Assembly (NCBI RefSeq): GCF_947492555.1
Contig: NZ_CANLNE010000006.1
Location: 21,348 to 85,347, forward strand
Direction of reading: 5' to 3'
DNA from: an uncultured Roseobacter sp.
GTDB taxonomy: Bacteria > Pseudomonadota > Alphaproteobacteria > Rhodobacterales > Rhodobacteraceae
DNA: 64,000 nucleotides
Numbering within the stretch: position 1 is the first letter of the stretch; every line of letters starts with the position of its first letter. The notes under the pieces are model-generated. The model was not told where the DNA came from and searched no databases. It saw nothing but the letters and a program-made list of their open reading frames with translations. Position numbers and translations under genes: made by a program. Below are positions 45,167 through 54,795 of this stretch, one piece after another.

Positions 45167-46435
45167 TCAACCAAACATGTCGGCGGTGATCCCGGCGTAC
45201 CAGCCTTCGGATTCCTCGTAGGTGGCGCGGCGCAGATCGCTGCTCTCCCCGGTGGCGGAGATGAACCCATCGACCTTGGCGATCTTCTCTTCCGTTGCCT
45301 CATAGGTCGCACCCACCTTGACGCCGTCATTGGTGTCGATCAGCGACCAGCAGGTGTTGGAGAACTTGGCCGGGAAGACCTTTGATCCGGTCAGCGCGCC
45401 GCGCACCGCATTGGCGCAGACCTTGGCCTGCGAATTCGCCGAGAAGCCGGATTTCGGCATGTCGCCCTGCTGGCTCGCATCGCCCAGCACATGGACATCC
45501 GGATCGGCCTTGCTGCTCATGTCGGCGGCGTTGACCGGCGCCCAGTTGCCCTCGGTCACGCCCGCCATTTCCGCAATGCGGCCCGCCTTCATCGCCGGGA
45601 TGACGTTGCAGACATCCACCTTGGTTTCCTCGCCGTCGATGCTCACGGTCATTGCCGCCGGGTCCACCGACACCGCGCCGCCGCCGAAATCGGCACCGAT
45701 CCAGTCGATCATGCCTTCGTAGTGATTGGCCCAGCCCTCCTGGAACAGCGACATCTTGGAGAATTTCTCCTTCGGGTCCGCCACGATGATCTTGGCCGTC
45801 GGATTGGTCGCCTTCAGCGTATGGGCCACCATCGAAATCCGCTCGTAGGGGCCCGGCGGGCAGCGGAACGGATTTGGCGGCGCCACCATCGCAAATGTGC
45901 CGCCCTCGGGCATCGCAGCCACCTGCGCCTTGAGCAATTCGGTCTGCGAGCCGCCCTTATAGGCATGCGGCATGGCGTTCTGCGCGGCCAGCGACCAGCC
46001 ATCCACCGCGCCCTCGACAAAATCGATGCCGGGGCTGAGGATCAGCTTGTCATAGGGCAGCTGCGCGCCCCCGGCGAGGCTCACCGTCTTGGCATCGCGG
46101 TCCACATCGACGGCCCAGTCGTGCACCACGTTGATCCCGTATTTGGCCGCCAGCGTGCCATAGGTGTGGCCCAGATCGTCGATCTCCTTGAACCCACCCA
46201 GATAGAGGTTGGAGAAAAAACAGGTGAAATAGGTCCGCGACGGCTCGATCAGCGTCACATCAACGCCGCCCTTGCTGTCCTTGGCGATATAGCGCGCCGC
46301 CGTCGCCCCCCCGGCACCGCCGCCGATGACGACAACGCGCGGTTTGCCGTGCCCATCCGCCAGAACCGCCGGGGCGCCTAACGTCGCTGCCGCCGCAGCG
46401 CCCGTGCCCAGAAAAATACGTCTGTTCAGTGTCAT
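45167..46435 (-). CDS. soxF: SoxF, sulfide dehydrogenase flavoprotein
   Basis: A 422-residue flavoprotein of the FCSD flavocytochrome c family, with a signal peptide carrying a twin-arginine-like start (NRRIFLGTGAAAAATLGAPAVLA). VVVIGGGAGGATAARYI is the FAD motif, and TYFTCFFSNLYLGG includes the cysteine of the redox disulfide. It oxidises sulfide with the cytochrome SoxE encoded upstream. The ATG at 46435 follows GGGAGGGAAA. Confidence 0.9.
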   Translation of the reverse strand: MTLNRRIFLGTGAAAAATLGAPAVLADGHGKPRVVVIGGGAGGATAARYIAKDSKGGVDVTLIEPSRTYFTCFFSNLYLGGFKEIDDLGHTYGTLAAKYGINVVHDWAVDVDRDAKTVSLAGGAQLPYDKLILSPGIDFVEGAVDGWSLAAQNAMPHAYKGGSQTELLKAQVAAMPEGGTFAMVAPPNPFRCPPGPYERISMVAHTLKATNPTAKIIVADPKEKFSKMSLFQEGWANHYEGMIDWIGADFGGGAVSVDPAAMTVSIDGEETKVDVCNVIPAMKAGRIAEMAGVTEGNWAPVNAADMSSKADPDVHVLGDASQQGDMPKSGFSANSQAKVCANAVRGALTGSKVFPAKFSNTCWSLIDTNDGVKVGATYEATEEKIAKVDGFISATGESSDLRRATYEESEGWYAGITADMFG

Positions 46436-46463
46436 GTGATTTCCCTCCCAGAAAACGACCCCA

Positions 46464-47171
46464 TTACTCGAGGTCCTTGAAATAGGCGGCCAGCGCCGCA
46501 ATCTCCTCGTCATTCAGGCGTCCGGCCATCATCTGCATCACCGGATGCGGGCGCAGCTTGCGCTTGTAGGCATGCATCGCGACCACGAAATCCTCGGTCG
46601 GCCAGCGGGTGATCGACGGGATGCCCTCGGCGCTGCCGTCCTGCTGGTGGCAGGTCAGGCATTCGCTCGACAGGTATTCGCCGTATTCCGCATCCCCCTT
46701 CAGGGCCAGAATGGCCGGGTCCACGTCGTGATCCGTCGCCCGCGCCGTGGGTTCGGCCTCGGGCACATCGGCGGGGTTGTCAGAGTAATCCCGCAGGAAC
46801 GCCAGTAAATCCGCGCGGTCCTGCGCATCCTTCAGCCCGCGAAAGCTCATGCGCGTCTTCGACACCAGTGCGCGGGGGTTTTCGACGTAGGCGCCAAGCG
46901 TCTCTGCCGTCCAGATCAACCCGTCATTCCCGGCCCGCGCCATGGACTTCGAATAGGCGTAGCCCTCATGCGCCGCCGCCCTGCGCCCGAAAATCCCGTT
47001 CAGATGCGGGCCGATCCGGTCCCGCGCGCCCTGCCCGATCTCGTGGCAGCCTTTGCACTTGGTAAAGACCCTGGCCCCGGCCTTCGCATCGCCGAAACCC
47101 TCCGCCCACACCGCCCCGGCCACGGAGATCGCGGCCAGGACAGCAGGGAGAAACACGGCCCGCAGCATCAC
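46464..47171 (-). CDS. soxE: SoxE, dihaem cytochrome c
   Basis: A 235-residue exported cytochrome with two haem sites: CKGCHEIGQGARDRIGP in the N-terminal half and CLTCHQQDGSA in the C-terminal half, each in its own cytochrome c fold. Partner of SoxF. The GTG start at 47171 overlaps the soxD stop by 4 bp; an ATG at 47168 is possible. Confidence 0.88.
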   Translation of the reverse strand: MMLRAVFLPAVLAAISVAGAVWAEGFGDAKAGARVFTKCKGCHEIGQGARDRIGPHLNGIFGRRAAAHEGYAYSKSMARAGNDGLIWTAETLGAYVENPRALVSKTRMSFRGLKDAQDRADLLAFLRDYSDNPADVPEAEPTARATDHDVDPAILALKGDAEYGEYLSSECLTCHQQDGSAEGIPSITRWPTEDFVVAMHAYKRKLRPHPVMQMMAGRLNDEEIAALAAYFKDLE

Positions 47172-48169
47172 TCGGGGATGCTGGCCAGATAGGCGGTGAT
47201 CGCGGCCAGATCCGCCTCTTTCTTCAGCCCCGCAAAACTCATCTTGGTGCCCTTCATGAAGGCCTTGGGTTTGGCCAGAAACGCCTGCAGGTTCTCCGCG
47301 TCCCAGACCAGACCGTCCTCGGCCATGGCCATCAGCGGCTTGGAATACTTGAACCCTTCGACCTGGCCCGCCGCCTGCCCCACGATCCCGGTCAGCACGG
47401 GGCCGGAACGGTTCTTGGCCCCTTCACCGATCTGGTGGCAGGCCTTGCACTTCCGGAACACCTTCTCGCCCGCCGCGATCAGCTCCGGATCCACCGCAGG
47501 GGCAGCTGCCGGTGCCACCGCCGCTTCCTCCTCGGGCGCCGCGGTTTCCACCTCCGGCGTCACATCCAGCACCATGGCCCGCATGGTCACCTGCACGTCC
47601 TCCTTGCAGTTCTCCATGCAGGGCTCACCGACCCATTGGGCATGCTCGGTCTCGACCCGGTCATCCACGATGAACCCATCCTGATTTGGCATCTCGAAAT
47701 CGGCAAATGTCTCATCCGACAGCACGAAATCATCCTCCACCAGATCGTTGGAATAGAGGATATAGGCCACGATCGCATAGACCTCATCCGCCTCCAGCGA
47801 CTGCGCATCGCCAAAGGGCATCGACCGGTTCACATAGTCCCATGTGGTCGAGAGGTACGGCCAATAGCTGCCCACGGTCTTCAGCGGGTCCTCATCGGCC
47901 AGCGTGTCCCAGCCACCGGCCAGCTTGGGCCAGTTGCCCACACCTTCGGCAAAATCACCATGGCAGGAGGCGCATTTATCGGCAAAGACCTCCTCGCCCG
48001 TCAGCACATCGCCGGACCCTGCAGGCAGGCCGGTGCCATCGGGGGACACGTCCAGATCCCAGGCCGCGATTTCGGCAGGCAGCGCCTCCCGGCCGAGACC
48101 GAACCCTTCGGCAAAAACCGGGGTGCCCAGCAAGGTCAAGGCCACCGCGCCTTTAAGAAACTTCGACAT
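47168..48169 (-). CDS. soxD: SoxD, dihaem cytochrome subunit of sulfane dehydrogenase
   Basis: A 333-residue exported cytochrome: CASCHGDFAEGVGNWPKLAG at the first haem and CKACHQIGEGAKNRSGPVL at the second, linked by an Ala/Glu-rich spacer. It takes electrons from the SoxC molybdenum site, so the Sox pathway can oxidise sulfane sulfur fully. It overlaps soxC by 17 bp. Confidence 0.93.
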   Translation of the reverse strand: MSKFLKGAVALTLLGTPVFAEGFGLGREALPAEIAAWDLDVSPDGTGLPAGSGDVLTGEEVFADKCASCHGDFAEGVGNWPKLAGGWDTLADEDPLKTVGSYWPYLSTTWDYVNRSMPFGDAQSLEADEVYAIVAYILYSNDLVEDDFVLSDETFADFEMPNQDGFIVDDRVETEHAQWVGEPCMENCKEDVQVTMRAMVLDVTPEVETAAPEEEAAVAPAAAPAVDPELIAAGEKVFRKCKACHQIGEGAKNRSGPVLTGIVGQAAGQVEGFKYSKPLMAMAEDGLVWDAENLQAFLAKPKAFMKGTKMSFAGLKKEADLAAITAYLASIPE

Positions 48170-49421
48170 TTTCCGCCTCCCCGTTCGGGCGCACCCACCA
48201 GGTCTGGATACAGTTGTTGTGATAGATCGAATTCAGCCCCCGCACCTCCCGCAACTGCGCCTTGGTGGGCTGCACATAGCCGGTCTCATCAATGGCGCGG
48301 CTTTGCAGGAACATCTCCTCGCCGTCCCAGTCGATATCGAGATAGAACCGCGTCAGCGCCATTTTCTCTCCCGGTTTGGCCAGCCGCGCAGTCTCCCACG
48401 ACTTGCCGCCATCCTTGGAGACATCGACGCGGGTGATCGCCCCGCGCCCCGACCAGGCCAGCCCGGTGATCACCAGCGGCCCCTTGCCATGGGTGATCGG
48501 CGCCTGCGGGCTCGGTGATGTAACGACGGATTTCGCATCCATCGCCCAGGTCCATTTGCGCGAGGTGCCATCCTCCAGCGTGTCCGTGTATTTGCTGGTC
48601 TCTTCACGGCTTTCCACCGGGCCGTCCATGACCTCGACGCGGCGCAGCCATTTGACCCACATGTTGCCTTCCCAACCCGGCACCACGAGCCGCACAGGGT
48701 ATCCATGTTCCTTGCGCAGCGCCTCGCCATTGGCCTTGAAGGCCACCAGCACGTCATCCAGCGCCTTTTCCATCGGGATCGACCGGCCGTTCGAGGACGC
48801 ATCCGCGCCTTCGACATAGACCCATTTGTCCGCCAGGTCGCCCGCTGCCTCCAGCCCCGCTTCGGCGAGGATCGTGCGCAGCGGCACGCCGGTGTATTCC
48901 ATATTGTGGATCATGCCATGGGTGAACTGCGCGCCATTCAGCTGCGCGCCTGCCCATTCCATGCCGGTATTGGCGGCGCATTCGCAGAAATAGACATGGT
49001 TTTCGCGCGGGAACCGCTCCAGATCGGCGTAGGAAAACACCAGCGGGCGGTCCACCAGCCCGTTGATCATCAGCCGGTAGTCCTGCTTGCTGAGCTCAAT
49101 CGCGCCGGAGTGGTGGCGTTCAAAGGCGCAGCCCTGCGGTGTGATCGTCCCGTCAAGCGCATGGATCGGCGTGAAATTGATCGAACTGATCGTGTCAGCG
49201 GTCAGCCATTCCACGTTGCGCCGGATCACATCGTCCTCAAACTCGATCGGCAACCCGTAGGGCGTGGCATCGACCCCGTCGCCCAGCCCGCTGGCCCAGG
49301 GCTGGACTTCGGTGATCAGCGGATCGGGCGTGGCGGCACGGGCACTGCTGGCCACCGTGGCAGCAGCCCCTGCGGCGAGGCCCTTTTTAAGAAACGTCCT
49401 GCGCGACGTCTTCTGCGTCAT
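48153..49421 (-). CDS. soxC: SoxC, molybdopterin subunit of sulfane dehydrogenase
   Basis: A 422-residue protein of the sulfite oxidase family with a Tat signal (SRRTFLKKGLAAGAAATVA). The molybdenum-binding region VYFCECAANTG and GCAFERHHSG are recognisable, and a dimerisation domain follows. Presence of soxCD predicts complete oxidation of thiosulfate to sulfate without sulfur globules. Confidence 0.93.
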   Translation of the reverse strand: MTQKTSRRTFLKKGLAAGAAATVASSARAATPDPLITEVQPWASGLGDGVDATPYGLPIEFEDDVIRRNVEWLTADTISSINFTPIHALDGTITPQGCAFERHHSGAIELSKQDYRLMINGLVDRPLVFSYADLERFPRENHVYFCECAANTGMEWAGAQLNGAQFTHGMIHNMEYTGVPLRTILAEAGLEAAGDLADKWVYVEGADASSNGRSIPMEKALDDVLVAFKANGEALRKEHGYPVRLVVPGWEGNMWVKWLRRVEVMDGPVESREETSKYTDTLEDGTSRKWTWAMDAKSVVTSPSPQAPITHGKGPLVITGLAWSGRGAITRVDVSKDGGKSWETARLAKPGEKMALTRFYLDIDWDGEEMFLQSRAIDETGYVQPTKAQLREVRGLNSIYHNNCIQTWWVRPNGEAENVEVS

Positions 49422-49445
49422 GGTTTCACTCCATGTTTGTTTCGA

Positions 49446-51143
49446 TCAGGCGCCAACGACGTTGACGCTGGTATTCGGGGACACCGTCACGGTGCCCTGT
49501 TTGGCGATATGGCTTTCGACCACGTCCCAGATTTGCGGCCCCTCTGTGCCTTCGTTGACAGAGGCCCAGCCCGCGACCTGATAGGTCTTGGCAGGGTCGA
49601 TTTTCTCGCCGGTCTTCAGCAGCGTCATCTCGGTGATGCGGCTGCCCTGCGGTTGGGTGATATCGATGCGGTAGCCCAGACCCCCGGTGCGCACCATGTC
49701 CCCGCCCTGCTGGTAATAGGGATCGGGGTTAAAGAGGTTGTCGGCCACATCCTCCAGCACCACATGCAGGAATTCGCCGGTCATTTCAGTCCGGTAAGCC
49801 GCCCCATAGCTCATCGAGGTGACGTTCCAGATGTCCTCGCGGGTGATATCCTGCCCCGGCAGGATCGACGGCCCCCAGCGCACGCCGGGGCTGAGCGCGA
49901 TATCCGCCTCCCGCTCCGACAGCAGCGCGTCACAGATCAGATCGTCCCAGGTGCCGTTGAAATTGCCCCTTCGGTAGAGCAGGCTGTCGGTCTTGCCGAT
50001 CACCTCCGTCAGCGCATCCAGATACGGCGTGCGCACCCCGTCGATCACGGCGGCCACCTCCGGGTCGGGCGTGATGACATCAGAGAAGATCGGGATCAGC
50101 TTGTGCCGGAAGCCCATCATGCGCCCGTCGCGCACATCGAGATCAACGCGGCTGACGAATTTGCCGTTCGACCCGGAGGCCACGATCACCGTCTCCCCCA
50201 CCAGCACCGGTTCCGGCAGCGCGTCATGGGTGTGGCCCGACAGGATCACATCGATACCGCTGACGATCCCGGCCATCTTCTTGTCCACGTCAAAGCCGTT
50301 ATGGCTCAGCACCACGACCAGTTCCGCGCCTTCACTGCGCACCTGATCGACCATCTCCTGCATGTTCTCGTCCCGGATGCCAAAGGCGTATTCCGGGAAC
50401 ATCCAGCCGGGGTTGGCGATGGGCATATAGGGAAACGCCTGCCCGATCACCGCGACCTTGACACCGCCCCGCTCAAAGAACTTGTAGGGCGGGAAAAGCT
50501 CGGCCGGTTCATCCCATTCCGCGTCGAATATATTCTGCCCCAGCGCGGCGAATGGCAGCCCCTCGACGATCTCATTCACCCGGTCAGAGCCCAGCGTGAA
50601 TTCCCAGTGGAAGGTCATCGCATCGGGCTTCAGCGCGTTCATCACGTCCACCATGTCCTGCCCTTGCGTGTGGTAACAGGTGTAGCTGCCGTGCCAGGTG
50701 TCGCCGCCATCCAGCAGCAAGGCATCGGGGCGGTCCGCACGGATCTGGTTGATCACCGTGGCCACCCGGTCCAGCCCGCCAACCCGGCCATAACCGCGCG
50801 CCAGCGCCTCGAAATCCCCCGAGGACAGCGCGTAATGCGACGGCGATCCATCCGCGATCCCGTACATCTTGCGGAACTCTGCCCCGGTCACATGGGGCAC
50901 CGCGCCCTTGTTATCCCCCACACCGATGTTGATCGACGGCTCGCGGAAATAGATCGGTTTCAGCTGCGCGTGAATATCCGTGACATGGATCAGCGAGACA
51001 TTCCCGAAGGTTTCGAACTGCAGCAGCTGATCCTGCGTCAGCGCCTGCTGTGCGGCCAGCCGCCCCCATTGCCCGAACCCCGACGCGCCGAGAAGGGCAC
51101 TCGCGGCCATGCTGGTCTGGAGAAAATCGCGGCGGGATATCAT
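49446..51143 (-). CDS. soxB: SoxB, thiosulfohydrolase
   Basis: A 565-residue metallophosphatase-like enzyme with a Tat signal (SRRDFLQTSMAASALLG). LIHVTDIHAQLKPIYFRE supplies the first metal ligands, LLDGGDTWHGS the second, and VLSHNGFDVD and LSGHTHDALPEP the others. It hydrolyses sulfate from the SoxY-bound thiosulfonate. I start at 51143 because the Tat motif begins there. Confidence 0.95.
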   Translation of the reverse strand: MISRRDFLQTSMAASALLGASGFGQWGRLAAQQALTQDQLLQFETFGNVSLIHVTDIHAQLKPIYFREPSINIGVGDNKGAVPHVTGAEFRKMYGIADGSPSHYALSSGDFEALARGYGRVGGLDRVATVINQIRADRPDALLLDGGDTWHGSYTCYHTQGQDMVDVMNALKPDAMTFHWEFTLGSDRVNEIVEGLPFAALGQNIFDAEWDEPAELFPPYKFFERGGVKVAVIGQAFPYMPIANPGWMFPEYAFGIRDENMQEMVDQVRSEGAELVVVLSHNGFDVDKKMAGIVSGIDVILSGHTHDALPEPVLVGETVIVASGSNGKFVSRVDLDVRDGRMMGFRHKLIPIFSDVITPDPEVAAVIDGVRTPYLDALTEVIGKTDSLLYRRGNFNGTWDDLICDALLSEREADIALSPGVRWGPSILPGQDITREDIWNVTSMSYGAAYRTEMTGEFLHVVLEDVADNLFNPDPYYQQGGDMVRTGGLGYRIDITQPQGSRITEMTLLKTGEKIDPAKTYQVAGWASVNEGTEGPQIWDVVESHIAKQGTVTVSPNTSVNVVGA

Positions 51144-51209
51144 ATGCGTATTCCTGAATGTATTTGAAGGAGAAAACCCCGCACGGGCACCGCGCGGGGC
51201 ATTCAAGGC

Positions 51210-52055
51210 TCAGTTTCGGATCGACGGGCCCTCGACGCTCAGCCCGTTGCCGCGCGAGGCGACATAAAGCTCCAGCGCGATGAACTCCGGGCTGCCGGGC
51301 GAATAGGTCTCCGCCCGCGTATCGCGGATGCACCCCTTGAACCGCGCATGCGCCGCGTTCAGCTTGGTGTTCTTCAAGCGGTAAACCGGAAAGCCGTTGA
51401 TCTGCCCCTGGCTGAGATGGTCGGCGCGGATCATGTTGCCGTAATTGTCCTCATGGCAATTGGCGCAGGCCAGCTCCAGCTGACCGGTCCGGGTGTAGTA
51501 AAGCTCCTTGCCCGCCTCCCAGGTCGACTGCGCCGGACCGTCAATCGCCACGTTCACCGGCATGCCACGCGACACCGACGAAATCAGCGCGGTCATATTG
51601 ACCATGTCGCCGCCGGTGTATTTCCACTTCTCCGCGCCCATCCGGTTTTCCCGGCAGTCGTTGATCTGCATCTCCAGCGTGCGCACCTCGCCCGCCGCCT
51701 CGTTGTACTTGGGATAGACCGGGCGCACACCGGCCATGCTCTCGGATCCCTCGTGACAACTCGCACAGGATTTGCCCTCCGACCCATCGACCGTGTTCCA
51801 GACCTCCTCCGCCTGTTCTACAAAGATCATGCCGGGGTTGTCGAAATCATCCGCCTGCATGGCCCGCGTTTCGGTACCGCGGAAATGCCAGCCCGAAATC
51901 ACCTCGTCCATCACATCCGACAGATGATCGGGGGCGGCGGTGCGGGTCACCAGCGTGATATCCTCGTTGAGGATCAGCGTGTCCTCCACAGGCTCCGCCA
52001 TCAGCGGCGTGGCGGCCAAGGCACCCGCCAGCACTGCGCCAGTCAGCTTCTTCAT
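51210..52055 (-). CDS. soxA: SoxA, dihaem L-cysteine S-thiosulfotransferase subunit
   Basis: A 281-residue exported cytochrome with haem sites CASCHEGSESM and CANCHEDNYGN and the active-site cysteine in FKGCIRDTRAE, which becomes the haem-ligating persulfide. With SoxX it attaches thiosulfate to SoxY. Start at 52055 (MKKLTGAVLAG) is a clean signal peptide; an in-frame extension upstream is not family-like. Confidence 0.94.
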   Translation of the reverse strand: MKKLTGAVLAGALAATPLMAEPVEDTLILNEDITLVTRTAAPDHLSDVMDEVISGWHFRGTETRAMQADDFDNPGMIFVEQAEEVWNTVDGSEGKSCASCHEGSESMAGVRPVYPKYNEAAGEVRTLEMQINDCRENRMGAEKWKYTGGDMVNMTALISSVSRGMPVNVAIDGPAQSTWEAGKELYYTRTGQLELACANCHEDNYGNMIRADHLSQGQINGFPVYRLKNTKLNAAHARFKGCIRDTRAETYSPGSPEFIALELYVASRGNGLSVEGPSIRN

Positions 52056-52080
52056 AGTTGTCCCTCCCCAGACAAACGGA

Positions 52081-52410
52081 TTATTCGACGGCGATCTTCT
52101 TGCTCGTGTCATAGACAGAGCCGTCGTCGTCATACCAGGTAAAGACGAACTCGCCCGCCTCCGGCACAACCGCCTCGAACTCCAGATAGGGGTTCGTGGA
52201 AATCGCCGGTTCCAGCACCACGTCAATGACGTTCTCGCCGTTGAAATCGCAGGTAAAGCGGTTGATGATCGAGCGTGGAATGACGTTGCCGTCATCATCC
52301 TTGCGCTGGCCGGATTCCATCTTGTGGCTGATCAGCGTCTTGATCGTGATGGTCTCGCCAGCCGCCGCCGTCTTGGGCACTTTAACGCGGGGTTTTACAC
52401 CTTTTGCCAT
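52081..52410 (-). CDS. soxZ: SoxZ, sulfur carrier complex subunit
   Basis: A 109-residue immunoglobulin-like protein without a signal peptide, exported with SoxY: KPRVKVPKTAAAGETITIKTLISHKMESGQ and the terminal FVFTWYDDDGSVYDTSK. Forms the SoxYZ carrier. Confidence 0.94.
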   Translation of the reverse strand: MAKGVKPRVKVPKTAAAGETITIKTLISHKMESGQRKDDDGNVIPRSIINRFTCDFNGENVIDVVLEPAISTNPYLEFEAVVPEAGEFVFTWYDDDGSVYDTSKKIAVE

Positions 52411-52426
52411 GTCTTTGCTCTCCTGA

Positions 52427-52843
52427 TTAGCCGCCGCAGCCGCCGATTGTCACCTTGACCGTCGCCGCGGCCTGCACGAAGGAGCCGTCCTCCAGCTTCG
52501 CAATCGCAACCACATCCTGCGTGCCCGCCAGACGAATGCGGGTCGAGGCGGCGCGCGACGCGGCCAGCTTGCCGAACTTGAAGGTCGCCACCGGTGGCGT
52601 CGGGTTGCCCAGGGCCAGCACCATGATCTCTACCGCCGTCTCCGAGGCGACCTCGATCGGCACGGTATTGCCGTTCTCCGCGATCTCCGGCGCGGTCAGG
52701 GTGATGTCCCCCTCTCCGATCTCGGCGCCACCGGTAAAGGCCGCGATGGCCTCTTCGGGCGTGGTGGCGGCCTGCAGCGGCAGCCCGGCGACCACAAAGG
52801 CGCTGGCGCCCATCAGCAGTGCGTTGCGTCGTGTCAGTTCCAT
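52427..52843 (-). CDS. soxY: SoxY, sulfur carrier subunit
   Basis: A 138-residue protein with a Tat signal (TRRNALLMGASAFVVAGL) and the terminal GGCGG arm that carries sulfur on its cysteine. soxZ follows after 16 bp. Confidence 0.95.
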   Translation of the reverse strand: MELTRRNALLMGASAFVVAGLPLQAATTPEEAIAAFTGGAEIGEGDITLTAPEIAENGNTVPIEVASETAVEIMVLALGNPTPPVATFKFGKLAASRAASTRIRLAGTQDVVAIAKLEDGSFVQAAATVKVTIGGCGG

Positions 52844-52874
52844 GCGTGAACCTCCTTTGATCCCCTCGGGGTCG

Positions 52875-53348
52875 TTACTCTTTCAAGGTGGCCAGATAAG
52901 CCACCACATCTTCGATCTGTTGCGCAGTCAGCAGCGGGCCAAAGGTGTCATCCGCCGCCTCGCCGGTATAGGCGTTGCCGGGACGGATGAAGCCTTCGGT
53001 CTTGTAGAAGGACGGCATCATGCTGTCCTCGAACATGATCTTGGCATTGGCGACGATGCCGCGCAGCTCCGCCTCGGTCCAGCGGTCCCCGGCCCCGTCC
53101 AGCATCGGGCCGATCTCGCCATGAAACGGCACATCGGCCAGATCGGTGACCTCGTGGCAGGCCACGCAATTGCCCAAGGACTTGTTGCCGACGATCTCGC
53201 GGCCCATGGCCGGGTCGCCCGCCTTGCCGGTCAGAGAGGTCTCTACGCTGCCGTCCACATAGACCACGGCCGTGGGCGCGATCTCCTCCGCCGCCCCGCT
53301 GAAGGTCGAGACGGTCAGGGCCAAAATTGCCAGAAAAATGCGTTCCAT
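52875..53348 (-). CDS. soxX: SoxX, monohaem cytochrome c
   Basis: A 157-residue exported cytochrome: GNCVACHEVTDLADVPFHGEIGP at the haem and SFYKTEGFIRPG carrying the axial-ligand region. Partner of SoxA. ATG at 53348 after GGGAGGA. It is the first gene of the soxXYZABCDEF run, downstream of the candidate SoxR operator at 53414-53435. Confidence 0.94.
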   Translation of the reverse strand: MERIFLAILALTVSTFSGAAEEIAPTAVVYVDGSVETSLTGKAGDPAMGREIVGNKSLGNCVACHEVTDLADVPFHGEIGPMLDGAGDRWTEAELRGIVANAKIMFEDSMMPSFYKTEGFIRPGNAYTGEAADDTFGPLLTAQQIEDVVAYLATLKE

Positions 53349-53413
53349 GCGTCCTCCCAAACACATTCAATGTTCAGCATACCATAGGACACGAAACCGT
53401 GAACGATCAAGAA

Positions 53414-53435
53414 CAAATTCAGATATTCGAATTTG
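53414..53435. promoter_or_regulatory. soxX: candidate SoxR operator (soxW-soxX gap)
   Basis: A 22-bp perfect palindrome with arms CAAATTC and GAATTTG around AGATATTC, 66 bp upstream of soxX. The core ATTCAGATATT closely matches the core at 54799-54811 in the soxS-soxV gap. ArsR-type SoxR is known in Pseudaminobacter to bind precisely the soxS-soxV and soxW-soxX gaps, so position and sequence agree. Confidence 0.6.
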
Positions 53436-53442
53436 AACTGGA

Positions 53443-54015
53443 TCAGTCCGCCGTGCCATCCGCCCGCTCCTGAATGCGCCGCGCGTGATAGCGTTGAAAA
53501 TCCTCCTCTGAATCAAGCGCGTATCGCTTCTCATAGACCCAGGTGAACATATCCAGCGTTGTGCCCGGCCCGAAGGCGCCCGGCATCAGGGCCACAGCAG
53601 CACTCTGCGCAGTTGCGCCGTCTTCAACCTCTTCGGGCAAAAACAGAATCGACGGGGTAAAGAGCAGCCCCCATTTCCGCGCCGCCTGTTTCTCGCTCAG
53701 GGTCTCGCCGTCAAAATCGGTGATCTCGGTATCGCCATGCAGATTGACCTGCACGACAAAGAAATTCTCGGCGATGTAGCTGGCGATATCCGCGCGCGGA
53801 AAAACCTCCTCATGCATCTTGGTGCAGTAGATGCAGCCGCGCTGCTCCACCATCAACACCAGCCTTTTGCCCTCGTCATTGGCTTCGGCGAGGTCTTCCC
53901 GCAGGTCCTTGAAGGTGTCGCGCATCCAGTCGGTCTTGTGCAGCCCGTCGTCGCCCAGCTCGGCGGCAAAGCCGGGCAGTGCGATCAGGCTCAGAAGGAT
54001 CAGCAGGCGTTTCAT
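53443..54015 (-). CDS. soxW: SoxW, periplasmic thioredoxin
   Basis: A 190-residue exported thioredoxin-fold protein: MVEQRGCIYCTKMHEEVFP with a CIYC active site, and FTPSILFLPE with the cis-proline. It reduces Sox proteins in the periplasm with electrons from SoxV. 13 bp downstream of soxV. Confidence 0.9.
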   Translation of the reverse strand: MKRLLILLSLIALPGFAAELGDDGLHKTDWMRDTFKDLREDLAEANDEGKRLVLMVEQRGCIYCTKMHEEVFPRADIASYIAENFFVVQVNLHGDTEITDFDGETLSEKQAARKWGLLFTPSILFLPEEVEDGATAQSAAVALMPGAFGPGTTLDMFTWVYEKRYALDSEEDFQRYHARRIQERADGTAD

Positions 54016-54028
54016 CAGGCGGTCTCCT

Positions 54029-54766
54029 TTAGATGTTTTGAAAGGCGGGGAAGGTCTCCAGCATCCACTGGGCAATGTGGTTGACGCTGTCCGTGGCGAT
54101 CAGCGCCGCAAAGAGCAGCAGCAGCAGTCCCATGGCCTTTTCGACCTTCGGCAGATGGCGGCGGAACTGGGCGGCGAACCTCAGGAACGGCCCGATGAAC
54201 AGCGAGGCCACCACAAAAGGCGCGGTCATCGCCACGCCAAAGACCAGCAGCAGGATCAGCCCGCGCAGGGCCGTGGCCTCGGTGCTGGCCGTGAACACCA
54301 CCGCCGTCAGCACCCCGCCGACGCAGGGTGTCCACCCGGCGGCAAAGGCCAGCCCCACGACGTAAGCGCCCAGCACGGACATGGCCTGGGTGTCGCCCGC
54401 CTCGATCTGAAACGCCCGGTTGAGAAAGCCGATCCGCAGCACCCCCAGAAAATGCAGCCCCATCACCAGCACAACCAGCGCCGCAAAAAGCCGGAACTCC
54501 GTCTGCGCCGCGCGAAAACTCTGGCTCAACCCGTAGGCCGCTGCCCCCAGCAGCACAAAGACCGTGATGATGCCCAGCGAAAACATCACCGACGCGGCAA
54601 AGGCCCGGCGGCGCACACCCGGCGCCAGCACCCCCTCGGCGCTGATCTCGGACATGGACGCTCCCGCCATATAGCTGAGGTAGAACGGCACAATCGGCAG
54701 CACACAGGGCGAGAAAAAGACGATCAGCCCGCCCAGAAAGGCCCCCAATAGACTGACATCCAACAT
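54029..54766 (-). CDS. soxV: SoxV, CcdA-like thiol electron transporter
   Basis: A 245-residue membrane protein with six hydrophobic segments and the two CcdA cysteine motifs (FFSPCVLPIVPFYLSY and AAGWTPCVGGVL). It carries reductant across the membrane to SoxW. First gene of the soxVW unit; divergent from soxS across the candidate SoxR operator. Confidence 0.93.
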   Translation of the reverse strand: MLDVSLLGAFLGGLIVFFSPCVLPIVPFYLSYMAGASMSEISAEGVLAPGVRRRAFAASVMFSLGIITVFVLLGAAAYGLSQSFRAAQTEFRLFAALVVLVMGLHFLGVLRIGFLNRAFQIEAGDTQAMSVLGAYVVGLAFAAGWTPCVGGVLTAVVFTASTEATALRGLILLLVFGVAMTAPFVVASLFIGPFLRFAAQFRRHLPKVEKAMGLLLLLFAALIATDSVNHIAQWMLETFPAFQNI

Positions 54767-54795
54767 CCCGGCCCGCCCCAGTGCTTGTGCAAATT

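Noticed and set aside
48705..51167. An 820-codon plus-strand frame opposite soxC and soxB
   Set aside because: Both soxC and soxB are certain on the other strand and this frame has no recognisable domain.
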